From Dehalococcoidia bacterium (GTDB lineage Bacteria > Chloroflexota > Dehalococcoidia > Bin125): 46,384 nt of DNA. The stretch is from assembly GCA_022825265.1 (NCBI GenBank), contig JAJDXE010000016.1:1-46384 (forward strand). The letters are read 5' to 3'. This document shows, in pieces, positions 45,435-46,384 of this stretch (position 1 is the first letter of the stretch; the number at the start of each line of letters is the position of its first letter). A model generated the notes under the pieces. That model made no database searches and was not told the origin of the DNA. It saw only the letters and a list, made by a program, of their open reading frames with translations. The translations under genes were made by a program, and so were the position numbers.

Positions 45435-45868
45435 CAGGGAATCAACGTCTCTTCCACCACGCGATTCAGACCGAAGTCGATCGCGCCCAGGAAAATGCCA
45501 ACCGCGATCGCGACGACCAAAACCACGACAGTCAGGTTGGCCGTCTCCTGACGAGTCGGCCAGACAACCTTACGCAGCTCGTCGATGATCGCCAGGATCG
45601 CGCGCGGATGGGTCAGTCGATAGAACAGGCTCTGAACTCGCGGCGCATCCGACGTGGTCGGTCGCGATGCGGCAATCTCTCGGCGAGGACGCGCCGGCAG
45701 CGCTGCCGCTTCCGCCGCTCCGCCCGAAACAGGTCCGGTGTCCGCGGATGGTGCCGTCGGCTCAGGGCGCGGAGCGCTTGAGCGCGTCGGACGCGGCGTC
45801 GAAGAAGCCGCGCGCGGCTGTCCGCTGCGGCGACCCCGCCGTCGACGGCTATCTCGCGATCGGGCCAC
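45434..45868 (-). CDS. secE: Preprotein translocase subunit SecE
   Basis: 144 aa, with one membrane segment near the C terminus (NLTVVVLVVAIAVGIFLGAI) preceded by the family motif ELRKVVWPTRQET. The first 80 or so residues are a basic, Pro/Ala/Ser-rich extension not needed for the SecE fold. GTG start at 45868, 3 bp after rpmG. Clamps the two halves of SecY. Confidence 0.92.
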   Translation of the reverse strand: MARSRDSRRRRGRRSGQPRAASSTPRPTRSSAPRPEPTAPSADTGPVSGGAAEAAALPARPRREIAASRPTTSDAPRVQSLFYRLTHPRAILAIIDELRKVVWPTRQETANLTVVVLVVAIAVGIFLGAIDFGLNRVVEETLIP

Positions 45869-45871
45869 GGA

Positions 45872-46033
45872 TCACCGCGTCTCTCGATACGCACGCCGTG
45901 TGCGGCAGTTCGGGCAGTACTTGGTCAACTCCAGACGATCCGCATCGTTCCGACGATTCTTCGTCGTGTGATACGTATGCGACTGGCACTCGCGACAGCG
46001 CAGCGTGATGAACACGCGGTCACCTTTCGCCAT
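45872..46033 (-). CDS. rpmG: 50S ribosomal protein L33
   Basis: 53 aa, short and easily missed. Begins [17 protein letters not shown] and ends [10 protein letters not shown]. Two CxxC pairs (C13/C16 and C40/C43) make this the zinc-binding form of L33. It lies between tuf and secE, the conserved location, with a 3-bp gap to secE and AAGGGAA upstream as ribosome-binding site. Confidence 0.96.
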   Translation of the reverse strand: MAKGDRVFITLRCRECQSHTYHTTKNRRNDADRLELTKYCPNCRTRRAYRETR

Positions 46034-46137
46034 GGCCAGTTCCCTTCCTCAAGCGCCGGCCGACCATGTCGGACTGGCTGACTAGAACCATCTTCGCACG
46101 TTCCGCGGCCAGAGTGCTATGCGGCGCGCTTCTCCGG

Positions 46138-46384
46138 TTACTCCAGGATCGAGGTGACGGCGCCCGCGCCGACCGTCCGGCCGCCCTCGCGAATCGCGAA
46201 GCGCAAACCCTCCTCCAGCGCAATCGGCGAGATCAAGCGCACACTCATCTGCACGTTGTCGCCCGGCATCGCCATCTCCACGCCCGTCGGCAGACCAATC
46301 TCGCCGGTCACGTCCGTCGTGCGAATGTAGAACTGCGGCCGATAGCCGGGGAAGAACGGACTGTGCCGCCCACCCTCGTCCTTC
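46138..46384 (-). CDS. tuf: Elongation factor Tu, C-terminal part (cut by window edge)
   Basis: The visible 81 residues contain [20 protein letters not shown], then [17 protein letters not shown] and the terminal [20 protein letters not shown], all standard for EF-Tu domain 3. Stop TAA at 46140-46138. The 5' part lies beyond the right edge. It precedes rpmG-secE-nusG, the tufB position. Fragment does not overlap the one at 1-223 in residue range, so identity of the two copies cannot be judged here. Confidence 0.97.
   Translation of the reverse strand, partial: KDEGGRHSPFFPGYRPQFYIRTTDVTGEIGLPTGVEMAMPGDNVQMSVRLISPIALEEGLRFAIREGGRTVGAGAVTSILE

Noticed and set aside
46034..46137. tRNA-Trp between tuf and rpmG
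   Set aside because: Many bacteria have one here, but the 104-bp spacer shows no T-arm consensus, anticodon stem or CCA end.

Overview
This is about 46.4 kb of gene-dense, GC-rich bacterial chromosome holding almost only housekeeping and biosynthetic genes. I see no insertion sequence, prophage, CRISPR array, tRNA or rRNA. Several features would suit Chloroflexota or a related GC-rich lineage: an SpoIIIAA/Ycf45-like R3H ATPase, a DnaD-like protein beside DnaB, an MshA-like glycosyltransferase next to a PIG-L deacetylase, a fused MoaD-MoaE, and long low-complexity tails on ribosomal proteins. No single marker proves this, so it is inference. Both ends of the window fall inside an EF-Tu gene: the 5' part of one tuf at 1-223 and the 3' part of another at 46138-46384, both on the minus strand.

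Layout. Positions 1-3461 (minus) carry the str operon rpsL-rpsG-fusA-tuf. Positions 3758-14521 (minus) hold twelve tightly packed or overlapping genes that look like one transcription unit: glyA, rpsF, ssb, rpsR, hom, a coiled-coil protein, thrC, folE, a GNAT/CelD-like acyltransferase, an MshA-like glycosyltransferase, a PIG-L deacetylase and a CcsA/ResC-type cytochrome c assembly protein. At 14637-16449 (minus) are comF and an unrecognised protein with a faint nucleotidyltransferase look. Opposite comF, and sharing its start-codon bases, is a moaD-moaE fusion (16448-17149, plus). Positions 17112-21224 (minus) form a replication cassette: rplI, dnaB, a DnaD-like gene and a tandem-AAA+ DnaC-like gene. 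dnaE follows at 21343-25068. Then come an R3H ATPase-tmk-thrB-lysC unit (25224-29710) and a sugar-type ABC transporter with two tandem binding proteins (29817-33895).

Positions 33936-38497 are on the plus strand: a metallophosphoesterase, a universal stress protein, two TrkA/KTN proteins, a 577-bp A-rich interval, pheA and mutM. Positions 38510-41864 (minus) hold an HNH nuclease, CvpA, RadC, an unknown membrane protein and a LysM protein. Positions 42019-46384 (minus) hold the rplKAJL region: tuf, rpmG (53 aa), secE, nusG, rplK, rplA, an L10-type leader, rplJ and rplL.

Functionally, lysC, thrB, hom and thrC cover the aspartate-to-threonine route except aspartate-semialdehyde dehydrogenase, and pheA adds phenylalanine. 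The replication genes give helicase (DnaB), a likely loader and accessory factor (DnaC-like, DnaD-like) and polymerase (DnaE). The least explained parts are the glycosyltransferase/deacetylase/acyltransferase trio, whose order of chemistry copies mycothiol and bacillithiol synthesis, the two-module helicase loader with a damaged first P-loop, the ABC ATPase with no switch histidine, and the A-rich island before pheA. Several start codons have a TANNNT -10-like hexamer 6-7 nt upstream, which suggests leaderless transcripts.
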